Shown one piece after another: positions 50,410-60,747 of a DNA stretch of 64,000 bases (the stretch's first letter is position 1; every line of letters begins with the position of its first letter). Source of the DNA: Betaproteobacteria bacterium. Its GTDB lineage: Bacteria; Pseudomonadota; Gammaproteobacteria; Burkholderiales; Burkholderiaceae. The notes under the pieces are model-generated. The model was not told the origin of the DNA and made no database searches. It was given only the letters and a program-made list of their open reading frames with translations. The stretch covers positions 22,648 to 86,647 of the forward strand of contig CANGHN010000006.1 of the NCBI GenBank assembly GCA_947453825.1. Direction: 5' to 3'. Made by a program: the position numbers and the translations under genes.

Positions 50410-51435
50410 ATGCTCGAAGCTGCTGATCAGACTCTAGTAAACGATCTCACTGGTGCGCCATCGCTTTCGCAAAGGCGTGCACTAGCTAAGATTATTACTT
50501 TGCTCGAATCTACGCGCTTAGATCATCGTAAGCGTGCAGACGAGGTACTCAATACCCTCTTACCTAAGACGGGAAAATCATTTCGCTTAGGGATTTCGGG
50601 TGTTCCGGGCGTGGGCAAATCGACGCTCATCGAGAGTCTAGGTCTTTTTCTGATCGAAAAAGGCCATCGCGTTGCCGTATTGGCGATTGATCCTTCATCT
50701 AGTTTGTCGGGCGGTTCGATTCTGGGCGATAAAACTCGCATGGAGCGCCTCTCTGTCCTAGAAGATGCTTTCATTAGACCTAGCCCCTCATCAGGAACTC
50801 TGGGTGGAGTAGCTGAAAAAACTCGCGAGGCTATGTTGGTTGCAGAGGCTGCTGGCTTTGACATCATCATTGTTGAAACGGTTGGCGTAGGTCAAAGTGA
50901 AATCGCAGTTGCTGGCATGACCGATATGTTTTTGTTGTTGCAACTGCCTAATGCCGGAGATGATTTGCAAGCCATTAAAAAAGGCGTCATGGAAATTGCT
51001 GACCTGATCGGTATTAATAAGGTAGATATTGATCCAGATGCTGCAATGCGTGCGCAGCTATTCATTACCAGTTCATTACGATTATTAGGTTTTCAGGGAA
51101 ATCCAGATCACGCCTCACATGACCAGGAGTATTGGCATCCAACGGTGATGACCTTAAGTGCCCTTGAGGGTAAAGGTATTTCGGAACTTTGGGACAAAGT
51201 GTCTCAATTTGAAAAAATTCAAAAAGCAAATGGCAAGTTTAATACCCGTCGCCAACAGCAATCTGGTGCCTGGATGTGGGATCGCATTGACGCAGGGCTC
51301 AAGAATGCATTTCGCAATAATGCAGCCGTTCAAGAGCTATTACCAATCCTCATTGCACAAGTAAACCAAGGAACCATGGCCGCTTCAGTTGCAGCAAGAA
51401 GGCTGCTGGAGTCCATGGGACATGAATTTTTCTAA
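50410..51435 (+). CDS. meaB: methylmalonyl-CoA mutase-associated GTPase MeaB
   Basis: GVPGVGKSTLIESLG, LAIDPSSSLSGGSILGDKTRM, ETVGVGQSEIAVA. Confidence 0.96.
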   Translation: MLEAADQTLVNDLTGAPSLSQRRALAKIITLLESTRLDHRKRADEVLNTLLPKTGKSFRLGISGVPGVGKSTLIESLGLFLIEKGHRVAVLAIDPSSSLSGGSILGDKTRMERLSVLEDAFIRPSPSSGTLGGVAEKTREAMLVAEAAGFDIIIVETVGVGQSEIAVAGMTDMFLLLQLPNAGDDLQAIKKGVMEIADLIGINKVDIDPDAAMRAQLFITSSLRLLGFQGNPDHASHDQEYWHPTVMTLSALEGKGISELWDKVSQFEKIQKANGKFNTRRQQQSGAWMWDRIDAGLKNAFRNNAAVQELLPILIAQVNQGTMAASVAARRLLESMGHEFF

Positions 51436-51445
51436 GGAGTAGGAA

Positions 51446-52978
51446 ATGAAGGAAATCATTCAACAACTGGAAGCAAAGCGTGAGCTTGCCCGATTAGGTG
51501 GTGGGCAAAAGCGTATTCAGGCTCAGCATGCTAAAGGTAAATTAACTGCTCGCGAGCGTATTGAGTTGTTGCTTGATGCCGGCACTTTTGAAGAATGGGA
51601 TATGTTTGTTGAGCATCGCTGTCATGACTTTGGAATGGGCGATCAAACCGTGCCAGGCGATGGCGTTGTTACTGGCTATGGAATGATCAATGGTCGCTTG
51701 GTATTTGTGTTTTCTCAAGACTTTACGGTTTTAGGTGGTTCATTATCGGAAGCTCATGCTGAAAAAATCTGCAAGATTATGGATCAAGCTCTCAAAGTTG
51801 GGGCACCAGTGATTGGTTTGAACGATTCTGGTGGCGCACGTATTCAAGAAGGTGTGGCCTCCTTAGGCGGCTATGCAGAAATTTTTCAACGCAACGTCAC
51901 TGCTTCAGGTGTAATCCCTCAAATATCACTCATCATGGGGCCTTCAGCTGGTGGCGCCGTCTATTCCCCAGCCTTAACCGACTTCATCTTTATGGTGAAA
52001 GACAGTTCTTACATGTTTGTAACGGGTCCTGAAGTTGTTAAGACTGTTACACATGAAGATGTGACCTCTGAAGAGTTAGGTGGTGCAATGACGCACTCAA
52101 CTGTTTCTGGTGTTTGTGATTTGGCCTTTGACAATGATGTTGATGCCATCATGATGTTGCGCCGTTTCTTCAATTATTTACCACTATCCAATCGTGAGAA
52201 GCCGCCTCTCATTAAAGGCGCTAATCGGACTGAAGAGCCCGATTTTTCCCTGGATACATTGGTGCCTTCGAATCCCAATCAACCCTATGATATGAAAGAG
52301 TTGATTGCAAAGATTGTTGATGACGGTGAGTTTTTTGAATTACAGCCTGATTACGCTAAAAATATTGTGATTAGCTTTGCTCGTATGGAAGGTCGCTCTA
52401 TTGGCATTGTTGCTAACCAGCCATTAGTACTGGCAGGGTGCTTGGATATAAAAGCCTCTATCAAGGCAGCACGATTCGTACGTTTTTGTGATGCCTTCAA
52501 TATTCCAGTGGTCACCTTAGTCGATGTACCTGGCTTTATGCCAGGCACTGCTCAAGAGTACGGCGGCATCATTAAGCATGGCGCTAAATTACTCTACGCT
52601 TATGCTGATTGCACTGTACCCAAGGTAACTTTGATTACCCGTAAAGCCTATGGTGGCGCATATGACGTGATGGCCTCTAAACATTTACGCGGTGATGTCA
52701 ACTTTGCGTGGCCATCAGCCGAGATTGCGGTGATGGGCCCTAAAGGTGCAGTAGAGATTATTTTCCGGGAGGAAAAAGCGGACCCAGTCAAGATCGCTGC
52801 ACGTGAAGCAGAATACAAATCGAAGTTTGCTAATCCCTTTGTGGCTGGGCGTCGTGGCTATATTGACGATGTCATCTTGCCTCACGAAACACGTAAACGT
52901 ATTGCACGCTCCTTGGCTATGTTGAAAGACAAAGACTTAAAGAACCCTGCGCGTAAACACGGCAACATTCCTCTGTAA
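51446..52978 (+). CDS. pccB: acyl-CoA (propionyl-CoA) carboxylase beta subunit
   Basis: [78 protein letters not shown]. Confidence 0.94.
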   Translation: MKEIIQQLEAKRELARLGGGQKRIQAQHAKGKLTARERIELLLDAGTFEEWDMFVEHRCHDFGMGDQTVPGDGVVTGYGMINGRLVFVFSQDFTVLGGSLSEAHAEKICKIMDQALKVGAPVIGLNDSGGARIQEGVASLGGYAEIFQRNVTASGVIPQISLIMGPSAGGAVYSPALTDFIFMVKDSSYMFVTGPEVVKTVTHEDVTSEELGGAMTHSTVSGVCDLAFDNDVDAIMMLRRFFNYLPLSNREKPPLIKGANRTEEPDFSLDTLVPSNPNQPYDMKELIAKIVDDGEFFELQPDYAKNIVISFARMEGRSIGIVANQPLVLAGCLDIKASIKAARFVRFCDAFNIPVVTLVDVPGFMPGTAQEYGGIIKHGAKLLYAYADCTVPKVTLITRKAYGGAYDVMASKHLRGDVNFAWPSAEIAVMGPKGAVEIIFREEKADPVKIAAREAEYKSKFANPFVAGRRGYIDDVILPHETRKRIARSLAMLKDKDLKNPARKHGNIPL

Positions 52979-52990
52979 AGGCGCCGACAC

Positions 52991-55030
52991 ATGACGACCA
53001 CGAAAATGTTTAAGAAAATTTTGATTGCCAATCGCGGTGAGATTGCTTGCCGTGTCATGAAAACTGCCAAGAAGATGGGCATTAAGACCGTAGCTGTTTA
53101 TTCAGAGGCAGATAAGGAAGCACGCCACGTTCAAATTGCTGATGAAGCGGTTTGTATCGGACCTGCACCATCTCGAGAATCCTATCTTTTAATAGATCGC
53201 ATCATTCAGGCATGTAAAGATACTGGTGCCCAAGCAGTTCATCCTGGTTATGGCTTTCTTTCAGAGAATGAACAATTTGCAAAACGTTGTGAAGAAGAGG
53301 GTATTGTCTTTATTGGACCCAAACACCAATCTATTGCTGCAATGGGTGACAAAATTGCTTCTAAGAAGTTAGCTTTAGAAGCTAGGGTAAATACGATCCC
53401 TGGTCATAACGAAGCCATTAACACTACTGATGAGGCCGTTAAGATTGCGCAGGGTATCGGCTATCCCGTCATGATTAAGGCCTCTGCAGGTGGTGGTGGT
53501 AAGGGCTTGCGGGTTGCATTTAATGACAAAGAGGCTGCTGAAGGCTTTGCGGCTTGCAAAACCGAGGCTATGAATAGTTTCGGTGATGATCGAATTTTCA
53601 TTGAAAAGTTTGTTGAGGGGCCAAGACATATTGAGATTCAGGTTTTAGGGGATTCTCATGGCAATGTGGTTTATCTCAATGAGCGCGATTGCTCGATACA
53701 GCGCCGCCATCAAAAAGTCATAGAGGAAGCACCTTCACCTTTTATTGATCCAACTACACGTAAGGCAATGGGTGAGCAGGCAGTTGCGCTGGCGAAAGCT
53801 GTTAATTACCAGTCTGCTGGTACGGTGGAATTTGTGGTTGGCAAAGATAAGTCATTTTACTTTCTGGAGATGAATACTCGCTTGCAGGTTGAACATCCAG
53901 TAACAGAGAGCATTACGGGACTTGACTTGGTAGAGCAAATGATCCGAGTGGCTGCAGGTGAAAAACTCGCATTTAAACAAGAAGATGTGAAGTTAGACGG
54001 TTGGTCGATGGAGTGTCGAATTAATGCAGATGATCCCTTCCGTAATTTCCTGCCATCAACGGGTCGTTTAGTGAAGTACCGTCCACCCGAGTCCATTAAT
54101 GGCGTTCGCGTTGATACTGGTGTTTATGAGGGTGGCGAAATTCCGATGTACTACGATTCGATGATTGCTAAGCTCATTGTTCATGGCAAAGATCGTACTG
54201 AAGCTATTGAGAAGATGCGCTCCGCATTAAATGACTTTGTCATCCGCGGTATTCACTCCAACATTCCTTTTCAAGCCGCTTTATTGCAGCATCCTCGCTT
54301 TGTCTCAGGAGACTTTACTACGGGTTTTATTGCAGAAGAGTACCCAGAAGGCTTTAAAAAGGATTCTGTACAACCAGCAGATCCCAAGCGTTTGGCAGCC
54401 TTAGCAGCCTTTATGCGCTACCGTTATCTCGAACACATCAAGATGATCGACGGTCAATTGGCAGGCCATGAAATGGTCATTGCTAAAAAGTTTGTCGTCG
54501 TAACTGGTGCAGAAGTAGGTTCTATGGTTGATCCCCATGAAGAGCCAGTGCGTATTGAACTTAAAGATGGCATCTATTCTGTTTACATTGATGATGCTGA
54601 CGGTGTGAGTCGTTATGACATTGTGAGTAATTGGCGCCCGGGTCAAATTTGTCTGTATGCGACTATTAACCGCACAAGTAAAATTACGGCTCAAGTTGAA
54701 AGACGTGGTACACGATTACACCTAGTATTAGATGGTGCTCAATACGAGTGCATGGTGCTAAGCCCATTAGGTGCTGAGCTGCAACGTCGAATGCCAGTGA
54801 AGTTGCCGCCCGATACTTCTAAACTAGTCATGTCTCCAATGCCAGGTCTACTGACCAAGATTGCGGTCAAGTTAGGTGAAGCTGTAACGGCAGGTCAAAA
54901 ACTGGCTTCTATTGAAGCAATGAAGATGGAAAACACCATTTCAGCAATGCAAGATGGCGTGGTATCTGAAATCTGTGCCAAAGAGGGCGATAGCTTGGCA
55001 GTGGATCAGCTCATCATTCGTTTTGAGTAA
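52991..55030 (+). CDS. pccA: acyl-CoA (propionyl-CoA) carboxylase alpha subunit, biotin carboxylase plus BCCP
   Basis: KILIANRGEIACRVMKTAKKMGIKTVAVYSEAD; biotin site EAMKMEN; start could be the internal MFKK. Confidence 0.95.
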   Translation: MTTTKMFKKILIANRGEIACRVMKTAKKMGIKTVAVYSEADKEARHVQIADEAVCIGPAPSRESYLLIDRIIQACKDTGAQAVHPGYGFLSENEQFAKRCEEEGIVFIGPKHQSIAAMGDKIASKKLALEARVNTIPGHNEAINTTDEAVKIAQGIGYPVMIKASAGGGGKGLRVAFNDKEAAEGFAACKTEAMNSFGDDRIFIEKFVEGPRHIEIQVLGDSHGNVVYLNERDCSIQRRHQKVIEEAPSPFIDPTTRKAMGEQAVALAKAVNYQSAGTVEFVVGKDKSFYFLEMNTRLQVEHPVTESITGLDLVEQMIRVAAGEKLAFKQEDVKLDGWSMECRINADDPFRNFLPSTGRLVKYRPPESINGVRVDTGVYEGGEIPMYYDSMIAKLIVHGKDRTEAIEKMRSALNDFVIRGIHSNIPFQAALLQHPRFVSGDFTTGFIAEEYPEGFKKDSVQPADPKRLAALAAFMRYRYLEHIKMIDGQLAGHEMVIAKKFVVVTGAEVGSMVDPHEEPVRIELKDGIYSVYIDDADGVSRYDIVSNWRPGQICLYATINRTSKITAQVERRGTRLHLVLDGAQYECMVLSPLGAELQRRMPVKLPPDTSKLVMSPMPGLLTKIAVKLGEAVTAGQKLASIEAMKMENTISAMQDGVVSEICAKEGDSLAVDQLIIRFE

Positions 55031-55040
55031 AGGAAGAGCG

Positions 55041-55517
55041 ATGACAATCTTACAAAACAAGCCATTCAGGATTCTAGGAATTCAGCAAATTGCCATTGGC
55101 GGTGAAAATAAAGATCGCCTCAAGAAGCTTTGGATTGATATGCTTGGATTTGAATACAAAAGCACATTCGTTTCTGAGCGTGAAAATGTACATGAGGATA
55201 TTTGCGCTATTGGTAGGGGAGTTCACGAGGTTGAGGTTGATCTCATGATGCCATTTGATATTAAAAAAAAGCCTGCAGTTCATCAAACTCCTTTGAATCA
55301 TATTGGTTTGTGGGTGGATGATCTTCCTAAGGCAGTTGAGTGGCTCTCTGCTAATGGCCTACGCTTTGCCCCGGGCGGTATTCGTAAGGGGGCTGCTGGC
55401 TATGACATTACCTTTGTTCATCCCAAAGGAAATGAAGAATTTCCTATTAGCGGAGAAGGTGTCTTAATCGAGCTAGTGCAGGCACCACCTGAGGTTATTG
55501 CAGGATTAGGTTCATAA
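55041..55517 (+). CDS. VOC family protein, probable methylmalonyl-CoA epimerase
   Basis: Start adjusted to MTILQNKPFRILGIQQIAIGG; NHIGLWVDDLPKAVEWL; last gene of propionyl-CoA operon. Confidence 0.85.
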   Translation: MTILQNKPFRILGIQQIAIGGENKDRLKKLWIDMLGFEYKSTFVSERENVHEDICAIGRGVHEVEVDLMMPFDIKKKPAVHQTPLNHIGLWVDDLPKAVEWLSANGLRFAPGGIRKGAAGYDITFVHPKGNEEFPISGEGVLIELVQAPPEVIAGLGS

Positions 55518-55550
55518 TTTCGCTTTACAAGCCCATTTAACGAGTTCAAA

Positions 55551-56270
55551 TTGACGCGTATCTTAGCCATCGACACCTCAACAGCTTGGTGTTCGGTAGC
55601 TTTATCTTTAGGCGAAAAAGAGCCTGTTCTTCGACATGAATTGGTGTCGGCTGGCGCTAGCCAACTTGTTTTACCTTGGGTTCAATCACTATTGACACAG
55701 GCTCATCTGCCTCTTCAAGTACTCGATGCAATTGCAGTAGGTATCGGTCCAGGTGCATTTACTGGGGTACGTCTTGGGGTGGCCGTTGTACAAGGCTTAG
55801 CAATTTCATATGATTTGCCGATATTGCCTGTAGCGAGCGTCGATGCAATTGCCGCTCAATTGGTTCAAATGCCTACATTTCAACCGGCCCATGTAAAACA
55901 TTTTGTCGTAGCAATTGATGCTCGAATGGATGAGGTGTACTGGGCTAAGTATGAAGCGAATCCTATTCAATCTGCATTGCCTGTGCGCCTTGGTGAGATA
56001 AATGTATCAAAACCTGAAGGCGTTAATCTGCAAGGCATTCAATTGATCGCTGGTAGTGCTATTCCTATTCATGGCAAGCGATTGCTTGCTAGCGTTTCTT
56101 CGCCCATTGACATGGTTGAAGAAATCGAACTTTCAGCATTAGGTCTATTGCTTTGTGCCAAAGAAATGTATGCCAAGGGCATGCAATGTAAGGTGAATGA
56201 GTTAGAACCGCTCTATGTCCGCAACAAAGTGGCGCTGACTACCGTTGAACGTCAAGAGGCATTCAAGTAA
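55551..56270 (+). CDS. tsaB: tRNA threonylcarbamoyladenosine biosynthesis protein TsaB
   Basis: ILAIDTSTAWCSVAL, GIGPGAFTGVRLGVAVVQGLA; TTG start. Confidence 0.95.
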   Translation: MTRILAIDTSTAWCSVALSLGEKEPVLRHELVSAGASQLVLPWVQSLLTQAHLPLQVLDAIAVGIGPGAFTGVRLGVAVVQGLAISYDLPILPVASVDAIAAQLVQMPTFQPAHVKHFVVAIDARMDEVYWAKYEANPIQSALPVRLGEINVSKPEGVNLQGIQLIAGSAIPIHGKRLLASVSSPIDMVEEIELSALGLLLCAKEMYAKGMQCKVNELEPLYVRNKVALTTVERQEAFK

Positions 56271-56800
56271 TGGCCGAACCAATTCAGGCGAACTCAGTTG
56301 CTGAGCTCTCATTCTTGCCCATGCAAATAGCTGACTTGGACGCTGTCTTACAAATTGAATCTGAATCCCATATACATCCCTGGACTAGAGGTAATTTCAC
56401 AGATTCTTTGAGCGCAGGTCACTGGGCTTACTGTATTCGTCCACAAGTAGACCAAGCAATCGAAGGGTCGTATTTAGATCCCGCGATACTCTGGGCTTAT
56501 TGTATTTTGTATCCCGCCGTTGATGAGTTGCATCTATTGAATATTACGGTGGCAGCAAAATTACGTAAGCTAGGGCTAGGCTCTAGGATGATGTCGGTGA
56601 TTGAAGGTGTTGCAGCTGCGCAAAAAATGCCCAGAATTATTTTAGAGGTGAGACCCTCCAATTTAGCCGCTCTCTCCTTGTACCAAAATTTAGCCTATGA
56701 GCAGATTGGGGTTCGTAAAAACTACTATCCAGCCGATTCTCAATCCGGTATTCGGGAGGATGCTATTGTGATGGCCAAATCGATTAAGCTAGAGTCATGA
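56270..56800 (+). CDS. rimI: ribosomal-protein-alanine N-acetyltransferase
   Basis: LHLLNITVAAKLRKLGLGSRMM, LEVRPSNLAALSLYQNLAYEQIGVRKNYYP; TAATG overlap with tsaB. Confidence 0.94.
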   Translation: MAEPIQANSVAELSFLPMQIADLDAVLQIESESHIHPWTRGNFTDSLSAGHWAYCIRPQVDQAIEGSYLDPAILWAYCILYPAVDELHLLNITVAAKLRKLGLGSRMMSVIEGVAAAQKMPRIILEVRPSNLAALSLYQNLAYEQIGVRKNYYPADSQSGIREDAIVMAKSIKLES

Positions 56801-57330
56801 GTAATACACATTCACATTTTCTTAAAGAGATGGGCATCACTGAGTGGACCCATAAAGACGCCACACAAAAAATGCCCCCTGCACAGCTTGCTGATGCCAA
56901 ATTACCCGATGCATCGACTCAGGTCCCAATGCAAGATAAGGTCTCTTTGGGAAATTGGTGGTTTTTTGGGGTACCACCACAAGGTGACGCTCAAATATTG
57001 TTTCAAAACATGACTCGTGTCTTGGGCCTTGATTCACAAGAGTGGTCTTGGAAAAAACCAACAGATCCATTAAGCCAGCTAAGGGCCCCTGATAATGGAC
57101 TACCAGTAGTGGCGTTTGCTTTTGGTGGGTCAGTGGCGCAAAAAATTACGGGTGAAAAAGACCCGTTGCCGCAGTTACGTGAAACAATTTTGGCTTTGAA
57201 TGCTGGCAGTGATGAGGATATTCCGGTGGTTGCATCATTTGATTTAGCCCATATTCTCTCTAAACCTAAAGACAAGTCACTTCTTTGGCAAGATTTATTG
57301 TTGGCTAAATCAGTACTTCAAAGTATTTAA
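56797..57330 (+). CDS. hypothetical protein, degenerate uracil-DNA-glycosylase-fold-like
   Basis: GNWWFFGVPPQGDAQILFQNMTRVLGLDSQ ... PVVAFAFGGSVAQKITGEKDPLPQLR ... IPVVASFDLAHILSKPKDKSLLWQDLLLAKSVL resembles the UDG family 4/5 layout; ATGA coupling to rimI. Confidence 0.6.
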   Translation: MSNTHSHFLKEMGITEWTHKDATQKMPPAQLADAKLPDASTQVPMQDKVSLGNWWFFGVPPQGDAQILFQNMTRVLGLDSQEWSWKKPTDPLSQLRAPDNGLPVVAFAFGGSVAQKITGEKDPLPQLRETILALNAGSDEDIPVVASFDLAHILSKPKDKSLLWQDLLLAKSVLQSI

Positions 57331-57341
57331 GTAAACCGCAA

Positions 57342-58661
57342 TTAATGCTTGTGCTCTCCGATGAGATGCATGGAGTCATATTCTGCTTGGTTTCTGGCAT
57401 GACGTTTAATCACAAGCCACATGATTAAACTCACTACTAAACCAAAGCCAATGATGACAAACTGAACTGGAATGTCTAGCCAAATTAATAGGGAATAAAT
57501 CAAGAGCATCATCAAGACAGAAATATTTTCGTTAAAGTTTTGGACGGCAATGGAGTGGCCAGCTGACATCAAAACGTGTCCACGGTGCTGCAATAAGGCA
57601 TTCATGGGCACCACAAAATATCCGGCTAGCCATCCAACCAAAATCAGTAATGCATAGGCCGGCAGTAAATTGAGCGAGATCTCTAATTTACCTATAGTCA
57701 TTAAGGTTGTATTTGGCAGCATGTCTGAGTTATAGACTGCCATGACGCAGACTACTAGACCCATGGCGATGCCATAAGGAAGCACATTAAGGGATTTGCG
57801 CAGAGGCACACGCCACGCGGCCCAGACGGCTCCACCAGCAACGCCAACTGCTGATATGGCCTGCAAAATAGCTCCTTGTGAGAGGGTCATATGCAGCGCC
57901 ACTTGAGCCCACTTGATCACAATAAATTGTAAGGTGGCGCCAGCACCCCAAAAGAGAGTGGTCACTGCTAAGGAAATTTGACCTAAACGATCATTCCACA
58001 GAGTTTTAAAACAAACAGAAAAATCTTTAATCAATTCAATCGGATTCGTTTTTTGAGAGACATAACGTGCACCGGTATCGGGTATTTTGAGGTTAATGAG
58101 CGCCGCAACAACATAAATCATCATGATGATCAAAATGGCGGATTCGGCTGGAGTATCGATCCCTGTATCTAATGCAGGCATGTCTAAGGCAAGCAGACTA
58201 CTAGAAACAGTGCCACTAATTAATATGCCGCCCAATACAGTACCTAAAATGATGGAGCCCACTGTGAGACCTTCGATCCAACCATTTGCTGCTACCAACT
58301 TTTCAGGGGGTAGTAATTCGGTCAGAATGCCGTACTTAGCTGGGGAATAAGCAGCAGCTCCAAGACCGACTATTGCATACGAGACCAGAGGGTGACCACC
58401 AAGGAGCATGGCAATACAGCCAATGAATTTGATCGTATTTGTAATGAACATGACATTCCCTTTGGGTCGGGAATCAGCAAAGGCGCCGACAAAGGCGGCC
58501 AGTAGAACATAAGACAATACGAAGAATAATTTGAGTAAAGGAGTCATCCAGGCAGGAGCGCTAAGCTGGACCAGAAGGGCGATTGCTGCAATCAACAGGG
58601 CGTTATCAGCAAGCGACGAAAAAAATTGCGCCGCCATAATGATGTAAAAACTTCGGTTCAT
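57342..58661 (-). CDS. lplT: lysophospholipid transporter LplT-like MFS protein
   Basis: FYIIMAAQFFSSLADNALLIAAIALL, LLPPEKLVAANGWIEGLTVGSIILGTVLGG. Confidence 0.92.
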   Translation of the reverse strand: MNRSFYIIMAAQFFSSLADNALLIAAIALLVQLSAPAWMTPLLKLFFVLSYVLLAAFVGAFADSRPKGNVMFITNTIKFIGCIAMLLGGHPLVSYAIVGLGAAAYSPAKYGILTELLPPEKLVAANGWIEGLTVGSIILGTVLGGILISGTVSSSLLALDMPALDTGIDTPAESAILIIMMIYVVAALINLKIPDTGARYVSQKTNPIELIKDFSVCFKTLWNDRLGQISLAVTTLFWGAGATLQFIVIKWAQVALHMTLSQGAILQAISAVGVAGGAVWAAWRVPLRKSLNVLPYGIAMGLVVCVMAVYNSDMLPNTTLMTIGKLEISLNLLPAYALLILVGWLAGYFVVPMNALLQHRGHVLMSAGHSIAVQNFNENISVLMMLLIYSLLIWLDIPVQFVIIGFGLVVSLIMWLVIKRHARNQAEYDSMHLIGEHKH

Positions 58662-58710
58662 TCGTACAATCTAGTTATTCATTCAATTAAAACATGAAAG
58701 GAGGGGTGAA

Positions 58711-59835
58711 ATGACCGGTTCAGCTATTAACTTGGTTAATAGACCAATTTTGGCATCTATTCATACACAAGCCTTTCAGCATAATTTAAACCGAGTTCGT
58801 GAACTAGCCCCTGAATCCAAGATTTGGGCTGTTATCAAGGCTAGAGCCTACGGCCATTGCTTTGAGGCTGCATTACAGGGATTGGCATCTACAGATGGTT
58901 TTGCGCTATTGGATATCGAAGATGCTGCCTGGCTCAGGGAACGGGGCTGGAAGGGTCGTATTTTGCTCTTAGAGGGCCTTTTCCATGAAAATGAACTAAG
59001 CCGTGCAGACGATTTAGGCTGTGATTTAGTGGTTCATTGTGAAACGCAGCTGGCATGGCTAGAGAGCTTTAAGCCTAAAACCCATAACTCCTTTAATGTC
59101 TTTCTAAAAATGAATACTGGCATGAATCGACTGGGGTTTAAGCCAGATTCCTATAGGGTTGCTTTTCATCGTCTTCATGCGGCAGGATATCGCATGCACC
59201 ACATGACGCATTTTGCCAATGCTGATCAAATTGACCGTCAACCCACTGTAGATGGCCAACAAGAAATTTTCAATTCCACCATTAGCGGGCTAGATGGTCC
59301 CACTTCATTAGCAAATTCTGCTGCAATTCTTTGGCATCGAAATGCGCTTGGTGATTGGGTAAGACCCGGAATCATGCTTTATGGTGCATCGCCAACGGGC
59401 ATTCATGCGGATATAGAACATGCTCAACTTCAAGCGGTAATGCATTTGCATAGTGAAATTATTGATATTCAAGAACTAAAACAGGGTGATCGCATTGGTT
59501 ATGGCGGTCGCTACGAGGCTCCACAAGATATGAGAGTGGGAGTAGTTGCGTGTGGTTATGCGGATGGTTACCCTCGCCATGCTAAGGATGGCGCACCAGT
59601 CTGGGTGAATGGCGCTGATCAGAACGGTAAAGGCCTGATATGCCCTATCGTAGGCCGCGTCTCTATGGATATGCTAACAATTGATTTACGAAATGCACCG
59701 AATGCAAAAATTGGCAGTGTTGTAGAGCTTTGGGGAGATCGAGTGCCAGTGGATGTTGTGGCACAAAACAGCGACACGATTGGTTATGAATTGCTGTGTG
59801 CTGTTGCACCCCGCGTGCCGGTTGCAATCAAATAA
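58711..59835 (+). CDS. alr: alanine racemase
   Basis: RPILASIHTQAFQHNLNRVRELAP, AVIKARAYGH (PLP-Lys region), NTGMNRLGF, GRVSMDM. Confidence 0.93.
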   Translation: MTGSAINLVNRPILASIHTQAFQHNLNRVRELAPESKIWAVIKARAYGHCFEAALQGLASTDGFALLDIEDAAWLRERGWKGRILLLEGLFHENELSRADDLGCDLVVHCETQLAWLESFKPKTHNSFNVFLKMNTGMNRLGFKPDSYRVAFHRLHAAGYRMHHMTHFANADQIDRQPTVDGQQEIFNSTISGLDGPTSLANSAAILWHRNALGDWVRPGIMLYGASPTGIHADIEHAQLQAVMHLHSEIIDIQELKQGDRIGYGGRYEAPQDMRVGVVACGYADGYPRHAKDGAPVWVNGADQNGKGLICPIVGRVSMDMLTIDLRNAPNAKIGSVVELWGDRVPVDVVAQNSDTIGYELLCAVAPRVPVAIK

Positions 59836-59839
59836 GGTA

Positions 59840-60646
59840 TTACTTATTCCAGAACTGCCACCAGCTGCGCTCCTTCTGAACACGTTGACCTGTCAACATC
59901 ATTTGACTATCAGGAAAGTTCAATTTGAAAACGCGCGCAGCGTCGTTGCTAAGCTGAACCATACCTAATTTTTCATAGGATTTCATCAAGATATAGAGCG
60001 CTTCTTCAACAGCGGGGGCTCGGTCATAGTCACGGATCACAAGCTGAGCACGATTGGCTGAGGCCAAATAGGCGCCACGTTGATAGTAATAGCGAGCAAC
60101 CAGTACATCAGCTTCCGCCAAGGAGTTCACGATATAACGCATCCGGTCAAGAGAGTCAGGAGCGTACTTACTATTAGGAAAGCGCTCAGCAACCACCTTA
60201 AAGGATTCAAAGGCTTCTTTTGCAGCTTTTGGATCGCGCTCACTTAAATCTTGGCCAGTGAACTTACCAAGCCAACCCAAATCATCATTAAACGTAATCA
60301 GACCTTTGAGATAGTAAGCGTAATCGAGATTAGGGCTACCTTGATGCAGTTTGATGAAGCGATCAATCGCAACTAATGCTTGAGTTTGCTCTTGCGCTTT
60401 CCAGTAGCAATAGGCAGCATTAATCTGAGCTTGTTGAGAATAAGGACCGAATGGAAAGCGCGCTTCGAGCTTATCGAAATACTTGCCGCATCTTGCATAG
60501 TCGGTATCGTTTAATTTCTCAGTTGCCTCAGAGTACAGTTTTGCCTCTGACCAGATATCGGTGTCGTCTTTCTGTCCATCACTACCTGCGCACCCAGCAA
60601 GAAGTAATAGTGCAAGAATAGACGCTAAAAGAAGGTTGAAAGGCAT
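59840..60646 (-). CDS. bamD: outer membrane protein assembly factor BamD
   Basis: Start adjusted to MPFNLLLASILALLLLAGC lipobox; LYSEATEKLNDTDYARCGKYFDKLEARFPFGPYSQQAQINAAYCYWK. Confidence 0.93.
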   Translation of the reverse strand: MPFNLLLASILALLLLAGCAGSDGQKDDTDIWSEAKLYSEATEKLNDTDYARCGKYFDKLEARFPFGPYSQQAQINAAYCYWKAQEQTQALVAIDRFIKLHQGSPNLDYAYYLKGLITFNDDLGWLGKFTGQDLSERDPKAAKEAFESFKVVAERFPNSKYAPDSLDRMRYIVNSLAEADVLVARYYYQRGAYLASANRAQLVIRDYDRAPAVEEALYILMKSYEKLGMVQLSNDAARVFKLNFPDSQMMLTGQRVQKERSWWQFWNK

Positions 60647-60747
60647 TAAGCGCCACTGTGATACTCGATTTTGTGATGCAGATGCACCAGCAAGCCTTAA
60701 ACTGGCGTCTGATATTACGTCGGACATAACTGAAAGGCTTTTTAAGC

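Noticed and set aside
54954-55040. N-terminal extension of the epimerase ORF
   Set aside because: Overlaps the end of the carboxylase alpha gene; ATG at 55041 has a good RBS (GGAAGAG).
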